The notes: generated from the sequence alone by a model not told the origin. A stretch of 64,000 nucleotides of DNA from Rothia nasimurium (GCF_014217215.1 NZ_CP056080.1:682001-746000), one strand, 5' to 3'. Shown: positions 1-9,901, counted from the stretch's first letter. Numbers and translations: made by a program.

Positions 1-1
1 G

Positions 2-61
2 GACGGCGGCGCCTCCGAACTCTCCAAACTCAGCGTCACCGTCAAACCCATCCCTGCCTAA
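2..61 (+). CDS. C-terminal end of an unidentified protein (partial)
   Basis: An open frame enters from the left edge and stops at TAA 59-61. It encodes the last 19 residues, ending LSVTVKPIPA. It runs towards rlmN with a 54-nt gap and has the same C-rich third-position codon use as rlmN, so it is probably the end of a real upstream gene. Nothing in the tail identifies a family. Confidence 0.4.
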   Translation, partial: DGGASELSKLSVTVKPIPA

Positions 62-115
62 ACCGCGCAACCCAACCTCCAGCGTCCGCCCCGCATCGCA
101 CCGAAAGCAGCAGCC

Positions 116-1297
116 ATGACCGAAACCACCAGCGTCCCCCTGGAAATCTCCAGCGCCCGCCCCGAACCCGGCCAGATCATCCTCAAAGCCCCCCGCCGCG
201 GCAAACCCCCACGCCACATCGCAGACTTCGACATGGCCGGCCGTCGCGCTTTCCTCGAAGAACTTGGCTACAAGCCCTTCCGAGCCGCCCAGCTTTCCAA
301 ACACTACTTCGAACGCCTCGTCAACGACCCGACCCAGATGACCGACCTGCCCGCAGCAGAACGCGAAAAAATGGTCGCCGACGCCATGCCCCAGCTGCTC
401 ACCACCGTCCGCACCCTCGAAGCCGACGGCGGCGACACCCTCAAAGTCGTCCACCGCCTCTTCGACGGAGCCCTCGTCGAATCCGTCATCATGCGCTACG
501 ACAACCGCGTCACCATGTGCATCTCATCCCAAGCAGGCTGCGGCATGAACTGCCCCTTCTGCGCCACCGGCCAGCAGGGACTCACCCGCAACCTCTCCAC
601 CGCCGAAATCGTCGAACAGGTCATCGCAGGCGCCCGCTACCTCAAAGACATGAAAGGCCTCGAACAGGCCGAAGGCGGCTCCGAAGACACCCGCCCCCTG
701 CGCGTCTCCAACATCGTCTTCATGGGCATGGGTGAAGCCCTCGCCAACTACAAAGCCACCATGGGCGCCGTCCACCGCCTCATCGACCCCGCCCCCGAAG
801 GACTCGGCATCTCAGCCCGCGGCATCACCATGTCCACCGTCGGACTCGTCCCCGGCATCCGCAAATTCGAACTAGAAAAACTCCCCATCACCCTAGCCCT
901 CTCCCTGCACGCTCCCGACGACGAACTGCGCGACGAACTCATCCCCATCAACCAGCGCTGGAAAGTCGACGAAACCCTCGACGCCGCCTACGACTACTAC
1001 CGCACCACCGGCCGCCGCATCTCCATCGAATACGCCCTCATCCGCGACATCAACGACCAAGGCTGGCGCGCCGACCTCCTCGGCAAAAAACTCGCCTCCC
1101 GCGGCCGCGGCTGGGTACACGTCAACCCCATCCCGCTCAACCCCACCCCCGGATCCAAATGGACAGCCTCCCGCAAGGGTGTCGAACAAAACTTCGTCGA
1201 ACGCCTACGCGCCCACGGCATCCCCACCACCGTACGCGACACCCGCGGAAGTGACATCGACGGTGCCTGCGGCCAGCTGGCAGCTAAGGAAGACTAA
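116..1297 (+). CDS. rlmN: 23S rRNA/tRNA adenine-C2 methyltransferase RlmN
   Basis: Radical-SAM dual-specificity methyltransferase that makes 2-methyladenosine at A2503 of 23S rRNA and A37 of some tRNAs. The 393-aa protein has the CxxxCxxC cluster motif at C142, C146 and C149 ([15 protein letters not shown]), the GMGEAL segment after it, and a C-terminal GACGQL segment that supplies the methyl-carrying cysteine. Length is normal for the family. The ATG follows a weak ribosome site. Codon use is extremely C-ending compared with the ribosomal genes downstream. A terminator-like hairpin separates it from infA. It sits where many actinobacteria have secY-adk-map, which suggests a local rearrangement. 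Confidence 0.97.
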   Translation: MTETTSVPLEISSARPEPGQIILKAPRRGKPPRHIADFDMAGRRAFLEELGYKPFRAAQLSKHYFERLVNDPTQMTDLPAAEREKMVADAMPQLLTTVRTLEADGGDTLKVVHRLFDGALVESVIMRYDNRVTMCISSQAGCGMNCPFCATGQQGLTRNLSTAEIVEQVIAGARYLKDMKGLEQAEGGSEDTRPLRVSNIVFMGMGEALANYKATMGAVHRLIDPAPEGLGISARGITMSTVGLVPGIRKFELEKLPITLALSLHAPDDELRDELIPINQRWKVDETLDAAYDYYRTTGRRISIEYALIRDINDQGWRADLLGKKLASRGRGWVHVNPIPLNPTPGSKWTASRKGVEQNFVERLRAHGIPTTVRDTRGSDIDGACGQLAAKED

Positions 1298-1322
1298 ATG
1301 CTGACGCGCAGCAGATACGCAT

Positions 1323-1387
1323 AAGCCCCGGGTCTTAATGTGAAGCTCGCTATGTTTTGCGAAAACCATTAACATTCCGGGGCTTTT
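1323..1387 (+). terminator. Intrinsic terminator after rlmN
   Basis: AAGCCCCGG (1323-1331) pairs with CCGGGGCTT (1377-1385) and is followed by T residues. Inside the loop TTAATG (1335-1340) pairs with CATTAA (1367-1372), giving a two-tier stem. It lies between the rlmN stop and the infA leader. Confidence 0.7.
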
Positions 1388-1400
1388 GCCGTATATTAGT

Positions 1401-1429
1401 TTGTTGGTTGTCTGTGCCATGCGTTTAGT
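1401..1429 (+). promoter_or_regulatory. Possible infA promoter
   Basis: TTGTTG (1401-1406), a 17-nt spacer and TTTAGT (1424-1429) lie just downstream of the rlmN terminator and about 105 nt before the infA ATG. The hexamers match the consensus only moderately. The position is the main support. Confidence 0.3.
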
Positions 1430-1535
1430 ACGCAAGCGGAGCGGTACCCGAACCCGGGAGAACGCACCGAACACAGAAAAAACACTACCAAGAGCCCCCA
1501 AGACACCTTGGGAGCACGAAAGTAAAGCGGAGGAT

Positions 1536-1757
1536 ATGGCCAAGAAAGACGGCGTCATCGAGATTGAAGGTACCGTGGTCGAAGCACTGCCCAACGCATC
1601 ATTCCGCGTTGAGCTGGACAACGGACACAAAGTACTTGCACACATCTCAGGCAAGATGCGTCAGCACTACATTCGAATCCTGCCTGAGGACCGAGTAGTA
1701 GTCGAGCTCAGCCCCTACGACCTCTCACGCGGTCGTATCGTCTACCGCTACAAGTAA
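1536..1757 (+). CDS. infA: Translation initiation factor IF-1
   Basis: 73-aa single-OB-fold (S1-like) protein that binds the 30S A site during initiation, together with IF-2 and IF-3. The sequence begins [12 protein letters not shown] and ends [12 protein letters not shown], matching IF-1 at full length. The ATG at 1536 was chosen because GCGGAGG (1527-1533) lies just upstream and the frame upstream of it is not IF-1-like. It is the first gene of the infA-rpmJ-rpsM-rpsK-rpoA-rplQ block. Confidence 0.98.
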   Translation: MAKKDGVIEIEGTVVEALPNASFRVELDNGHKVLAHISGKMRQHYIRILPEDRVVVELSPYDLSRGRIVYRYK

Positions 1758-1900
1758 ACACGAGCACCAAACGTCGCTAACCAGCGGCGTTTACGCCGTG
1801 TAAAAGGGGTAAACCGTTCTCCCACCGGTTAGCCGGACACAGAACCTCTTACCCCGCCCGTCCAAAAGCATTAGCTGAAACATCAACGCAAAGGAATGCG

Positions 1901-2014
1901 ATGAAGGTCAAGCCGAGCGTTAAGCCGATCTGCGACAAGTGCAAAGTGATCCGCCGTCACGGTGTGGTCATGGTGATCTGCGAAAACCCGCGCCACAAGC
2001 AGCGTCAGGGCTAA
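1901..2014 (+). CDS. rpmJ: 50S ribosomal protein L36
   Basis: 37-aa ribosomal protein of the large subunit with a zinc-ribbon signature: C11, C14, C27 and H32, so this is the zinc-binding (C+) form of L36. The start ATG follows AAAGGA. It lies between infA and rpsM, the usual order. The gap of 160 nt to rpsM holds small imperfect hairpins but no other gene. Confidence 0.97.
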   Translation: MKVKPSVKPICDKCKVIRRHGVVMVICENPRHKQRQG

Positions 2015-2174
2015 TCACTAGCCAACGCTGACAAGACCACCCCACCAGGTGGCACAACAGAAAATGGCACCGCTCCTGCCCACAAAAGCAGGATACCTCC
2101 GGGCACAGAGGCCGGGGACCGGGACAACCGGGCAGTGATGTCACAGACCTCTGCGAAAACAAGGAGAACGCCCC

Positions 2175-2543
2175 ATGGCACGTCTCGCTGGAGTCGATAT
2201 TCCCCGCGAAAAGCGCGTGGAAATTGCTCTTACTTACATCTACGGCGTGGGCAAGACCCGTGCAAAAGAAGCGCTTGCTGCAACCGGTGTTGACCCCAAC
2301 ACCCGCGTCAAGGACCTTGACGATACCCAGCTCGTAGCACTTCGTGACTTCATCGAAGGCAACTACAAGGTTGAAGGTGACCTTCGCCGCGAGGTTGCTG
2401 CCGACATCCGCCGCAAGGTAGAAATCGGTAGCTACCAGGGTCTGCGTCACCGCCGTGGCCTTCCCGTACACGGCCAGCGCACCAAGACCAACGCACGTAC
2501 CCGCAAGGGCCCGAAGCGTACCGTCGCAGGTAAGAAGAAGTAA
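2175..2543 (+). CDS. rpsM: 30S ribosomal protein S13
   Basis: 122-aa head protein of the small subunit that contacts tRNA and the B1 intersubunit bridges. It starts [24 protein letters not shown], has the helix-hairpin-helix region, and ends in a basic tail ([17 protein letters not shown]). AAGGAG lies just before the ATG. It is followed after 71 nt by rpsK. Confidence 0.98.
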   Translation: MARLAGVDIPREKRVEIALTYIYGVGKTRAKEALAATGVDPNTRVKDLDDTQLVALRDFIEGNYKVEGDLRREVAADIRRKVEIGSYQGLRHRRGLPVHGQRTKTNARTRKGPKRTVAGKKK

Positions 2544-2614
2544 ACAGTGTTGCCTCAGTCTTGCACATCGCGTAAGACCAACACTTCAACCAAAACTTTG
2601 TAGGAGAATCAAAA

Positions 2615-3019
2615 ATGCCTCCCAAGACTCGCGCAGCGGCCAAGCGTACCGGCCGCCGCAAGGTTTCCAAGAACATTGTTGCCGGTCAGGCACACATCAA
2701 GTCAACCTTCAACAACACCATCGTTTCAATCACTGATCCCTCTGGTGCTGTTATTTCCTGGTCATCCGCCGGCGAAATGGGCTTCAAGGGTTCACGTAAG
2801 TCAACCCCCTACGCAGCTCAGATGGCTGCTGAGACCGCTGCAAAGCGCGCTCAGGAACACGGTGTCCGCAAGGTAGACGTTTTCGTCAAGGGCCCCGGCC
2901 CCGGCCGCGAAACCGCTATCCGCTCACTCCAGGCTACCGGCCTCGAAGTTGGCTCCATCCAGGACGTCACCCCCGTTGCCCACAACGGCTGCCGTCCTCC
3001 GAAGCGCCGCCACGTCTAA
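2615..3019 (+). CDS. rpsK: 30S ribosomal protein S11
   Basis: 134-aa platform protein of the small subunit. It has the conserved [18 protein letters not shown] start of the core and the glycine-rich [15 protein letters not shown] segment, ending [16 protein letters not shown] precedes the ATG. In many bacteria rpsD follows; here the next gene is rpoA, so rpsD must be elsewhere, as is known for Micrococcaceae-type genomes. Confidence 0.98.
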   Translation: MPPKTRAAAKRTGRRKVSKNIVAGQAHIKSTFNNTIVSITDPSGAVISWSSAGEMGFKGSRKSTPYAAQMAAETAAKRAQEHGVRKVDVFVKGPGPGRETAIRSLQATGLEVGSIQDVTPVAHNGCRPPKRRHV

Positions 3020-3165
3020 GCCCCACCGGCTAGACGCGTCCCGAACATCGGGCGACCCGCAACCCACCGGCTGCAGGTCAATGAACAGACTGCTTCGTCT
3101 GCTTCCTCACTCGTTTTTCCCAACCTGTGAGCTCATATAGCGGATGCTCACCGAAAGGAAACATA

Positions 3166-4161
3166 GTGCTCATTGCACAGCGCCCCATCCTGCGTGAAGA
3201 ACACGTATCGGAAAACCGTTCACGCTTCACCATCGAGCCCCTCGAACCCGGCTTCGGCTACACCCTGGGTAACTCCCTCCGCCGCACCCTTCTCTCATCC
3301 ATCCCCGGTGCCGCTGTAACCAGCATCCGCATCGACGGTGTGCTGCATGAATTCAGCACTGTAGAAGGTGTGACCGAGGACGTCACCGAGATTATCTTGA
3401 ACATCAAGAAGCTCTCCATCTCATCAGAGAACGACGAGCCCGTCATTGCCTACCTGCGCAAGCAGGGCGAAGGCGAACTCACCGCAGGCGACATCGAGGT
3501 GCCCGCAGGCGTCGAGATCCACAACCCGGACCTCCACATCGCAACCCTCAACAACCGCGCAAACTTCAACGCAGAACTGACCATCGAACGCGGCCGTGGC
3601 TACGTCTCGGCAGCACAGAACAAGTCAGGTGACGCAGAAATCGGCCGTATCCCGGTCGACTCCATCTACTCACCCGTCCTCAAGGTCACCTTCCGCGTCA
3701 GCGCAACCCGTGTTGAGCAGCGCACCGACTTCGACTCCCTCACCCTGGACGTCGAAACCAAGGAAGCAATTGCTCCCCGCGACGCAGTCGCATCAGCAGG
3801 CAACACCCTCGTTGAGCTCTTCGGCCTTGCCCGCGAACTCAACACCGCCGCTGAAGGTATCGAAGTTGGCCCGTCACCCGCTGACGAGTCAATGGCCGCA
3901 GACCTGGCTCTGCCCATCGAAGACCTGGACATGACCGTCCGCTCCTACAACTGCCTCAAGCGCGAAGGCATCCACACCGTGGGTGAACTCGTGACCCGCA
4001 GCGAAGCAGACCTCATGGACATCCGCAACTTCGGTGCCAAGTCCATCGACGAAGTCAAGGCAAAGCTCACCGAGCTCGGCCTGTCCCTCAAGGACTCACC
4101 CGCCGGAATGGACCTCTCAGCCCGCCTGCAGGACGACGACAGCTACGGCAGCGACTACTAA
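3166..4161 (+). CDS. rpoA: DNA-directed RNA polymerase subunit alpha
   Basis: 331-aa alpha subunit that dimerises to nucleate RNA polymerase assembly and contacts UP elements and activators through its C-terminal domain. The N-terminal domain holds [25 protein letters not shown]; the C-terminal domain holds [22 protein letters not shown]. The GTG at 3166 was chosen because AAAGGAA (3154-3160) sits five bases upstream and the product then begins MLIAQRPIL, as alpha subunits do. The frame upstream to an in-frame start at 3127 is not conserved-looking. The acidic tail ends DDDSYGSDY. Confidence 0.98.
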   Translation: MLIAQRPILREEHVSENRSRFTIEPLEPGFGYTLGNSLRRTLLSSIPGAAVTSIRIDGVLHEFSTVEGVTEDVTEIILNIKKLSISSENDEPVIAYLRKQGEGELTAGDIEVPAGVEIHNPDLHIATLNNRANFNAELTIERGRGYVSAAQNKSGDAEIGRIPVDSIYSPVLKVTFRVSATRVEQRTDFDSLTLDVETKEAIAPRDAVASAGNTLVELFGLARELNTAAEGIEVGPSPADESMAADLALPIEDLDMTVRSYNCLKREGIHTVGELVTRSEADLMDIRNFGAKSIDEVKAKLTELGLSLKDSPAGMDLSARLQDDDSYGSDY

Positions 4162-4259
4162 GACACCGGCAGTCAACGCTTCCACGCGTTACACCAGTCA
4201 AACATCTTTGGTTCCCCTGCCGTGAGGCAGTAAGGAACGGCAAACCAGGAGAATAAATT

Positions 4260-4940
4260 ATGCCTACTCCCACTAAGGGTCCCCGCCTCGGCGGATCACC
4301 GACCCACGAGCGCATCATGCTGAACAACCTGTCTCAGCAGCTCTTCGAGCACAAGCGCATCACCACCACCGTTACCAAGGCAAAGCGTCTGCGCCCCGTC
4401 GCCGAGCGTCTAATCACCTTCGCAAAGAAGGGCGACCTCAACGCACGCCGCCGCGTCCTGCGCTCCATCGGTAACAAGACCGTAGTCCACGAGCTCTTCA
4501 CCGTCATTGCCCCCGCAATGGCAGAGCGCCCCGGTGGCTACACCCGCATCACCAAGATCGGTAACCGCAAGGGCGACAACGCCCCCATGGCAGTTATCGA
4601 ACTGGTCATGGAGCCCGTTGCAACCGCAGCAGCTGTTTCAGAAGCTACCAAGGTAGCAGAGACCGCAGCACCCGCAGCAGAAGAGACCAAGGCAGCAGCA
4701 CCCGCAGCAGCTGAGTCCTCAGACCTGCCCGCAGGCGCACACGCAGCAACCGAGCACGGAGAAGCTCCCGAGGGCTTCGAAATCAAGGGCAACGCTGACT
4801 CCATGAAGTACCACGTACCCGGCTCACGCTGGTACGCAAACACCCAGGCTGAAATCTGGTTCGACACCAAGGAATCAGCTGAAGCAGCAGGTTACGCACC
4901 TGCCGGTGGTGCAGCAGCACAGACCATCTCCGAAGACTAA
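4260..4940 (+). CDS. rplQ: 50S ribosomal protein L17 with C-terminal extension (sunset-like domain)
   Basis: Residues 1 to about 120 are ordinary L17 ([20 protein letters not shown] onward), a large-subunit protein near the exit tunnel. About 105 further residues follow: an Ala/Glu-rich linker (about 121-165) and a compact region around [19 protein letters not shown], ending in a glycine/alanine-rich tail. That compact region resembles the small sunset domain found in many actinobacterial exported or membrane proteins. Most L17 proteins end near residue 125. There is no frameshift and codon use is unchanged, so the extension is part of the gene. CAGGAGAAT precedes the ATG. Confidence 0.95.
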   Translation: MPTPTKGPRLGGSPTHERIMLNNLSQQLFEHKRITTTVTKAKRLRPVAERLITFAKKGDLNARRRVLRSIGNKTVVHELFTVIAPAMAERPGGYTRITKIGNRKGDNAPMAVIELVMEPVATAAAVSEATKVAETAAPAAEETKAAAPAAAESSDLPAGAHAATEHGEAPEGFEIKGNADSMKYHVPGSRWYANTQAEIWFDTKESAEAAGYAPAGGAAAQTISED

Positions 4941-4961
4941 TTTCTTAGTCACCGGTAGATA

Positions 4962-4999
4962 AAAGGCGGCTCTTCCCCTCACACGGGGGGGCCGCCTTT
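4962..4999 (+). terminator. Intrinsic terminator after rplQ
   Basis: AAAGGCGGC (4962-4970) pairs perfectly with GCCGCCTTT (4991-4999). The loop contains a CCCC/GGGG pairing. It ends the infA-rplQ transcription unit ahead of truA. Confidence 0.85.
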
Positions 5000-5052
5000 G
5001 TCTGTAGCGGGTAAAGTGGAGTGAGCCTGTACCCCGCCTTCTAAGGAGAGCC

Positions 5053-5982
5053 GTGACCGAAACCCCCGAGCCGCTATACGAGCCCCGCGTACGCGTGCGC
5101 CTTGATTTTGCCTACGACGGTGGCCCCTTCGCAGGCTGGGCCAAGCAGCCGGGGCTTATCACCGTTCAGGGAGTCCTCGAAGAAGCCCTGGCCCTTATCT
5201 TCCGCCGCCCCGTCTACACGACCGTAGCCGGACGGACCGACGCCGGCGTTCACGCCCTGCACCAGGTGGTGCACTTCGACCTTGCCAAGGACGCCTGGGA
5301 GCGGCTACCCGGGCGCGGCCAGGACGCACCGGCGTCCGCCCTCCGCCGCAAACTGCGCGGGGCACTCAGCAGAGCTCTGGCAGATGCAGAGGCAGCACTG
5401 GGAATACCATCCCGTCTACAGGGTTATATGCAGCGGGCGATCACGGTCAGTAGCTGCCAGGAAGTCCCGGCTGATTTCGATGCCCGCTTCTCGGCCCTCG
5501 AACGCTCCTACCGTTACCTGCTTGAAGACGGGCAAGAAGAGAAGGGCAGCAATCCGCTGAACCGGCAGGTCGCCTGGCAAATCAACCCCGTACTCGATAT
5601 AGATCTGATGAACCGTGCTGCCCAGAACCTCTTGGGTCTCAACGACTTTCTCTCCTTCTGTAAGCCCCGCGAAGGCTCCACCACGATTCGTGAACTGCGT
5701 GAACTTCGGTTTGAACGGCGGACGGACGGCCTCATCGAAGCAAGCATCAGGGCAGACGCTTTCTGCCACAATATGGTGCGCACCCTCATCGCCTCGCTAG
5801 TGATGGTGGGGGAGAGAAAGAAAGACGAAGCCTGGCTGATCTCCCGTATCGAAGCCCCTGTGCGAGACTCCCAGGTGCGTTTAGCTGCCCCGCGCGGTCT
5901 GGCCTTAGCCTCCATCACCTACCCCGAGGCGTCCGGCTACGCAGCTCAAAGCGAGAAAGCCCGAAACCTGCGAACCCTCTAA
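5053..5982 (+). CDS. truA: tRNA pseudouridine(38-40) synthase TruA
   Basis: 309-aa enzyme that isomerises uridines 38-40 in the tRNA anticodon arm. The catalytic aspartate lies in GRTDAGVHALHQ; the C-terminal FCHNMVRTLIASLV segment is also typical. It is about 40 residues longer than the E. coli enzyme, mainly through an insert around residues 90-130, a common feature of actinobacterial TruA. The GTG start is preceded by AAGGAG (5043-5048). The stop codon overlaps a perfect hairpin. Confidence 0.95.
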   Translation: MTETPEPLYEPRVRVRLDFAYDGGPFAGWAKQPGLITVQGVLEEALALIFRRPVYTTVAGRTDAGVHALHQVVHFDLAKDAWERLPGRGQDAPASALRRKLRGALSRALADAEAALGIPSRLQGYMQRAITVSSCQEVPADFDARFSALERSYRYLLEDGQEEKGSNPLNRQVAWQINPVLDIDLMNRAAQNLLGLNDFLSFCKPREGSTTIRELRELRFERRTDGLIEASIRADAFCHNMVRTLIASLVMVGERKKDEAWLISRIEAPVRDSQVRLAAPRGLALASITYPEASGYAAQSEKARNLRTL

Positions 5983-6000
5983 ATCACAAGCCTGTGATTT
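5981..6000 (+). terminator. Hairpin overlapping the truA stop codon
   Basis: AAATCACA (5981-5988) and TGTGATTT (5993-6000) form an 8-bp perfect stem with the loop AGCC. It includes the last bases of the TAA stop. The stem is AT-rich and is not followed by a T run, so it may act as a weak terminator or an mRNA end stabiliser. Confidence 0.45.
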
Positions 6001-6272
6001 AAACGTGAGGTCGGTCAAAACCCCGTCTTTAAAGGGCTAAGCCCTGGATTAAGAGACTTAAACTCTGTATAGTTTCATACGTTGTGCGTATACCGCCCTC
6101 ATTTCGTACCCTGTTCTTCGGTCTAGTTGCAGGACAATAACGGGGAACAAGAGGTCTGAGGAAATCGGTAACGCAGATGCGTTTGGCCCTCACCCAAACC
6201 CTGCGAAAACGCACCTATGTAAACCAGCGCGATACCCAACTAGCGCTACAAGAAACGAGAAAAGGCGAAATT
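5983..6272 (+). promoter_or_regulatory. rplM-rpsI leader and promoter region
   Basis: 290 nt without a credible gene. TATAGT at 6068-6073 is a plausible -10, which would give a 5' leader of about 190 nt before the TTG start of rplM. Several short inverted repeats lie inside, such as TGTTC near 6111 with GAACA near 6146. L13 operons in other bacteria can be autoregulated through a structured leader. This one does not show a leader that I can name. Confidence 0.35.
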
Positions 6273-6716
6273 TTGCGCACTTACACTCCGAAGTCAGGCG
6301 ACAACAACCGCCAGTGGCACATCATCGATGCCTCTGATGTTGTTCTCGGCCGTCTCGCAAGCCAGACCGCAATCCTGCTGCGCGGCAAGCACAAGCCCAC
6401 CTTCGCACCCCACGTTGACATGGGTGACTCCGTCATCATCATCAACGCTGAAAAGGTTGCACTGACCGGTGCCAAGCTTGAGCAGAAGCGTGCCTACCGC
6501 CACTCCGGTTACCCCGGTGGTCTGAAGTCAGTCAACTACGCCGAACTGCTGGAAACCAACCCCGTTCGCGCCGTAGAAAAGGCTGTTAAGGGCATGCTCC
6601 CCAAGAACAAGCTGGCTGCCCAGCAGCTCAAGAACCTCAAGGTCTACGCAGGTTCCGAGCACCCCCACGCAGCTCAGCAGCCCAAGACCTACGAATTCAC
6701 CCAGGTTGCCCAGTAA
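6273..6716 (+). CDS. rplM: 50S ribosomal protein L13
   Basis: 147-aa early-assembly protein of the large subunit. It reads (M)[29 protein letters not shown] and ends [10 protein letters not shown]. The TTG at 6273 gives exactly the family's usual start and length. AAAAGG (6260-6265) lies upstream at correct spacing. The in-frame ATG at 6177 would add 32 residues unlike L13. The TTG start is unusual for such a highly expressed gene. rpsI follows after 35 nt. Confidence 0.96.
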   Translation: MRTYTPKSGDNNRQWHIIDASDVVLGRLASQTAILLRGKHKPTFAPHVDMGDSVIIINAEKVALTGAKLEQKRAYRHSGYPGGLKSVNYAELLETNPVRAVEKAVKGMLPKNKLAAQQLKNLKVYAGSEHPHAAQQPKTYEFTQVAQ

Positions 6717-6751
6717 TTCGGGCCTACGAAAGAACTATTAAAGGAGACATC

Positions 6752-7240
6752 GTGGCTCAGAACGAAGAGTACACCACCGAAGAAGAGCTCACCAGCTACA
6801 CTTCCGAGTCCTCAGCACCCGTTGCTGAAAAGGCTGCCCGCCCCGCACTGACCGTTGGTGGTCAGGCTGTTGGCCGTCGCAAGGAAGCCGTTGCCCGCGT
6901 CCGCCTGGTACCCGGTACCGGCAAGTGGACCGTTAACGGTCGCGAGCTCGACAACTACTTCCCCAACAAGCTGCACCAGCAGGAAGTAAACGACCCCTTC
7001 AAGCTGCTTGAACTCGAAGGCGCCTACGACGTCTTCGCCCGTATCTCAGGCGGCGGCCCCTCCGGCCAGGCTGGCGCTCTGCGTCTTGGCGTTGCTCGTG
7101 CCCTGAACGAGATTGATGCTGAGAACAACCGCCCCGCCCTGAAGAAGGCAGGCTTCCTGACCCGCGACGCTCGCGTTATCGAGCGTAAGAAGGCTGGTCT
7201 TAAGAAGGCACGCAAGGCTTCACAGTTCTCAAAGCGCTAA
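6752..7240 (+). CDS. rpsI: 30S ribosomal protein S9
   Basis: 162-aa small-subunit head protein whose C-terminal tail reaches P-site tRNA. After an acidic, poorly conserved N-terminal extension (about 35 residues, typical of actinobacteria) comes [19 protein letters not shown]. The end is [12 protein letters not shown] with the conserved terminal SKR. The GTG start has AAGGAG (6741-6746). It pairs with rplM in one operon, closed by the terminator at 7280. Confidence 0.98.
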   Translation: MAQNEEYTTEEELTSYTSESSAPVAEKAARPALTVGGQAVGRRKEAVARVRLVPGTGKWTVNGRELDNYFPNKLHQQEVNDPFKLLELEGAYDVFARISGGGPSGQAGALRLGVARALNEIDAENNRPALKKAGFLTRDARVIERKKAGLKKARKASQFSKR

Positions 7241-7279
7241 GCTTCGATCACTGGGCCTACTGCTCAGATTTGTTGTCAG

Positions 7280-7311
7280 ATGCCCCGTTTCTCTTTGCAG
7301 AAATGGGGCAT
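7280..7311 (+). terminator. Intrinsic terminator after rpsI
   Basis: ATGCCCC (7280-7286) pairs with GGGGCAT (7305-7311) and TTTCT (7288-7292) with AGAAA (7299-7303). TTTG follows. Confidence 0.85.
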
Positions 7312-7413
7312 TTGCCTTACCCGGCTTAGGGTCAAAAGACGTGTAACAGTGGGGTGTCTCACGTCTTATACCTAAAATAGATGTGGAATATACACACGAG
7401 AGAAAGGGTGCCC

Positions 7414-8499
7414 ATGGCATCTTCGAATACCACTCGCACTTCACGCTCCACCAAGGCCGCAGGCAAGGACGCCGCAGCTGACGTAGAAACTCCCAGCACC
7501 GAAGCTGCGGAGCAGGCTACCCCCGAACAGGCAACTGACTCCAAGAAAGAAGCAGTTAAAGCGGCTCTCACCAAAGAGACCCGCCGCGTATCGGTCGTAG
7601 AGGACTACAGCGCAGAACTCGACGAAATTTCATCTCTAACTAAGAAACTTAGCGGTGACAGCGAGAAGTCGGACGCCTGGAAGGCTGGCTACCCCTACGA
7701 CAAGAAACTTTCCCGCAAGGAATATGAGAAGGAAAAGCGAGCTCTGCAGATTGAGCTCCTCAAGCTCCAGCTCTGGGTTAAGGAAACCGGCCAGAAGGTT
7801 CTAATTATTTTTGAGGGCCGAGATGCAGCGGGTAAGGGCGGTGCCATCAAGCGCTTTATGGAACACCTCAATCCCCGCGGTGCCCGCGTCGTTGCTCTGG
7901 AAAAGCCCACCGACGTTGAGCAGACCCAGTGGTACTTCCAGCGCTACATACAGCACCTGCCCTCCGGCGGCGAAATCGTGCTCATGGACCGCTCCTGGTA
8001 CAACCGCGCAGGCGTCGAGCGCGTCATGGGCTACTGCACCTCCCAGCAATACTACGAATTTATGCGTGAGGTACCCGAACTAGAGCGCATGCTGGTTAAC
8101 TCCGGCGTCAAACTCATTAAGTTCTGGTTCTCCGTTACCCGTGCAGAACAGCTAGCCCGCTTCAATTCCCGCCGCACCGACCCTGTGCGTCAGTGGAAGC
8201 TGTCGCCTACCGACCTTGCCTCCCTCGATAAGTGGGATGACTACACCGCGGCTAAAGAGGCCATGTTCTTCTACACTGACACCGGCGACGCCCCCTGGAC
8301 CGTTGTGAAGTCTAACGACAAGAAGCGCGCCCGTCTCGAAGCCATGCGCCACGTGCTCAACCAGTTCGACTACCCCGATAAGGACCACGCCCTGGTCGGT
8401 TCCACCGACCCGCTCATCGTGGGTAAGGGATCAGACGTTCTAGAAGACGATGTGCCCGAAAACCCTGAGGGTTTCCCCGTCTTACGCGAAGAAAAATAG
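7414..8499 (+). CDS. ppk2: Polyphosphate kinase 2 family protein
   Basis: 361-aa cytosolic enzyme that transfers phosphate between polyphosphate and nucleoside di- or monophosphates. Walker A is EGRDAAGKGG at residues 134-143; the lid/Walker B region is MDRSWYNRAGVERVMGYC; RFNSRRTDPVRQWKLSP completes the single PPK2 domain. The first roughly 75 residues are a low-complexity Ala/Thr/Glu-rich extension. The ATG at 7414 is preceded by GAAAGGG. TAAAAT (7373-7378) is a possible -10. Whether it favours ADP or GDP (class I) or AMP cannot be told from the motifs alone. Confidence 0.93.
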   Translation: MASSNTTRTSRSTKAAGKDAAADVETPSTEAAEQATPEQATDSKKEAVKAALTKETRRVSVVEDYSAELDEISSLTKKLSGDSEKSDAWKAGYPYDKKLSRKEYEKEKRALQIELLKLQLWVKETGQKVLIIFEGRDAAGKGGAIKRFMEHLNPRGARVVALEKPTDVEQTQWYFQRYIQHLPSGGEIVLMDRSWYNRAGVERVMGYCTSQQYYEFMREVPELERMLVNSGVKLIKFWFSVTRAEQLARFNSRRTDPVRQWKLSPTDLASLDKWDDYTAAKEAMFFYTDTGDAPWTVVKSNDKKRARLEAMRHVLNQFDYPDKDHALVGSTDPLIVGKGSDVLEDDVPENPEGFPVLREEK

Positions 8500-8510
8500 A
8501 ACTGAGCGCG

Positions 8511-8516
8511 TAGAAT
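8511..8516 (+). promoter_or_regulatory. -10 element placed for a leaderless glmM transcript
   Basis: TAGAAT lies 8 nt before the glmM ATG, which itself lacks a Shine-Dalgarno sequence. Transcription from this hexamer would begin at or next to the start codon. Confidence 0.4.
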
Positions 8517-8524
8517 AATAAGTA

Positions 8525-9880
8525 ATGTCTAGATTATTCGGAACCGACGGTGTTCGCGGCCTCGCTAACGAAGTGATTACTCCTGCTCTTGCTATGGAGC
8601 TTGCGCAGGCCGCGTCCATCGTCCTTGGGTTCAATACGGTTAAAGAAGGTGTCCGCCCCAAGGCTGTTATCGCCCATGACTCCCGTATCTCTGGTGAGTT
8701 CATTGGCGCGGCAATGACCGCAGGCTTTGCAGCATCAGGTATTGATGTGCTCGACGCGGGCATGGTGCCTACCCCCGCCGCGGCTTACCTAGTGGCAAGC
8801 ACAGAAGCCGACTTCGGCGTCATGATTTCTGCTTCCCACAACGCGGCTGAAGATAACGGAATTAAGTTCCTGGCTCGCGGGGGTAAGAAGCTGGATGATT
8901 CGATTGAGGACGCCATTGAGGCCCTCTACCGCTCAAAGGACTTCCGCTACCCCACCCACGGTGAGGTGGGGCGCATCCGTCCGCTCACTGATGGTGAAGA
9001 CCGCTACGTCACCCATCTGCTCTCAACCATGCCCGAGCACCGACGCCTCAACGGCCTCAAGGTCGTGCTGGATTGCGCTAACGGAGCCTCGTCCGGGGTT
9101 TCTCCAGATGCTTTCCGCACCCTGGGCGCCAAGGTGTTTGTGATTGGTGCTGAACCCGATGGCATTAACATCAACGACGGTGTGGGCTCGACCCACCCCG
9201 AGAAGCTTCAGGAAGCGGTTGTTCGCCACAGCGCTGACCTGGGTATTGCCCATGACGGCGACGCCGATCGCTGTATGGCTGTCGATGAGCAGGGCAACCT
9301 GGTCGATGGCGATCAGATTATGTCGATTCTGGCGCTGTCGATGAAGGAAGCAGGAACCCTCAAGGACGACACCCTGGTCGCCACCGTCATGTCTTCACTG
9401 GGCCTGGAAATCTTCCTCAAGGAACACGGCATCAAGCTAGAGCGTACCGCTGTGGGCGACCGCTACGTGCTGGAATCCATGAACAAGAACGGTTTTAACC
9501 TGGGTGGTGAGCAGTCGGGCCACGTGATTATGTCGGACCATGCCACCACCGGTGACGGTGTGCTCACCGGCCTGCATCTGGCTGCTGAAATGGCCCGTAC
9601 CGGCCTGCCTCTCTCTGAGCTGGCTAACCGCATGCGGGCAACCCCCCAGAAGCTGATCAACGTCAAGGGCGTTGACCGCTCTGGTGTGGCTGGCTGCGTG
9701 CCCCTGCAAGAAGCGATTAAGGACGCCGAGGCCCAGCTGGGCGATACCGGTCGAGTTTTGCTTCGCCCCTCGGGTACCGAACCCCTGGTGCGCGTCATGG
9801 TTGAAGCTGAAACCCAGGAGGTTGCCGATGCAATCGCCCAGGCTCTAGCTGACGTTGTGGCTCGTGAACTGGCTATCTAA
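8525..9880 (+). CDS. glmM: Phosphoglucosamine mutase
   Basis: 451-aa alpha-D-phosphohexomutase that converts glucosamine-6-P to glucosamine-1-P for UDP-GlcNAc and peptidoglycan. It starts [12 protein letters not shown], has the phosphoserine loop ISASHN (Ser104), the metal-binding DGDADR loop, the sugar-binding GGEQSGH and the phosphate-binding [12 protein letters not shown]. Length is normal. Its pathway partner glmS lies 6 kb downstream. A strong terminator follows. Confidence 0.97.
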   Translation: MSRLFGTDGVRGLANEVITPALAMELAQAASIVLGFNTVKEGVRPKAVIAHDSRISGEFIGAAMTAGFAASGIDVLDAGMVPTPAAAYLVASTEADFGVMISASHNAAEDNGIKFLARGGKKLDDSIEDAIEALYRSKDFRYPTHGEVGRIRPLTDGEDRYVTHLLSTMPEHRRLNGLKVVLDCANGASSGVSPDAFRTLGAKVFVIGAEPDGININDGVGSTHPEKLQEAVVRHSADLGIAHDGDADRCMAVDEQGNLVDGDQIMSILALSMKEAGTLKDDTLVATVMSSLGLEIFLKEHGIKLERTAVGDRYVLESMNKNGFNLGGEQSGHVIMSDHATTGDGVLTGLHLAAEMARTGLPLSELANRMRATPQKLINVKGVDRSGVAGCVPLQEAIKDAEAQLGDTGRVLLRPSGTEPLVRVMVEAETQEVADAIAQALADVVARELAI

Positions 9881-9901
9881 GGTAGCCTCCACTTAGTCTC
9901 T

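Noticed and set aside
3127-3165. Longer rpoA N terminus from an upstream start
   Set aside because: GTG 3166 has a good ribosome site and gives the family's usual start; the extra residues are not alpha-like.
5981-6000. CRP/GlxR-type operator after truA
   Set aside because: The order is TCACA-N4-TGTGA, the reverse of TGTGA-N6-TCACA, and it overlaps a stop codon.
6177-6272. 32-residue N-terminal extension of L13 from ATG 6177
   Set aside because: TTG 6273 gives the exact L13 start and length and has AAAAGG upstream.
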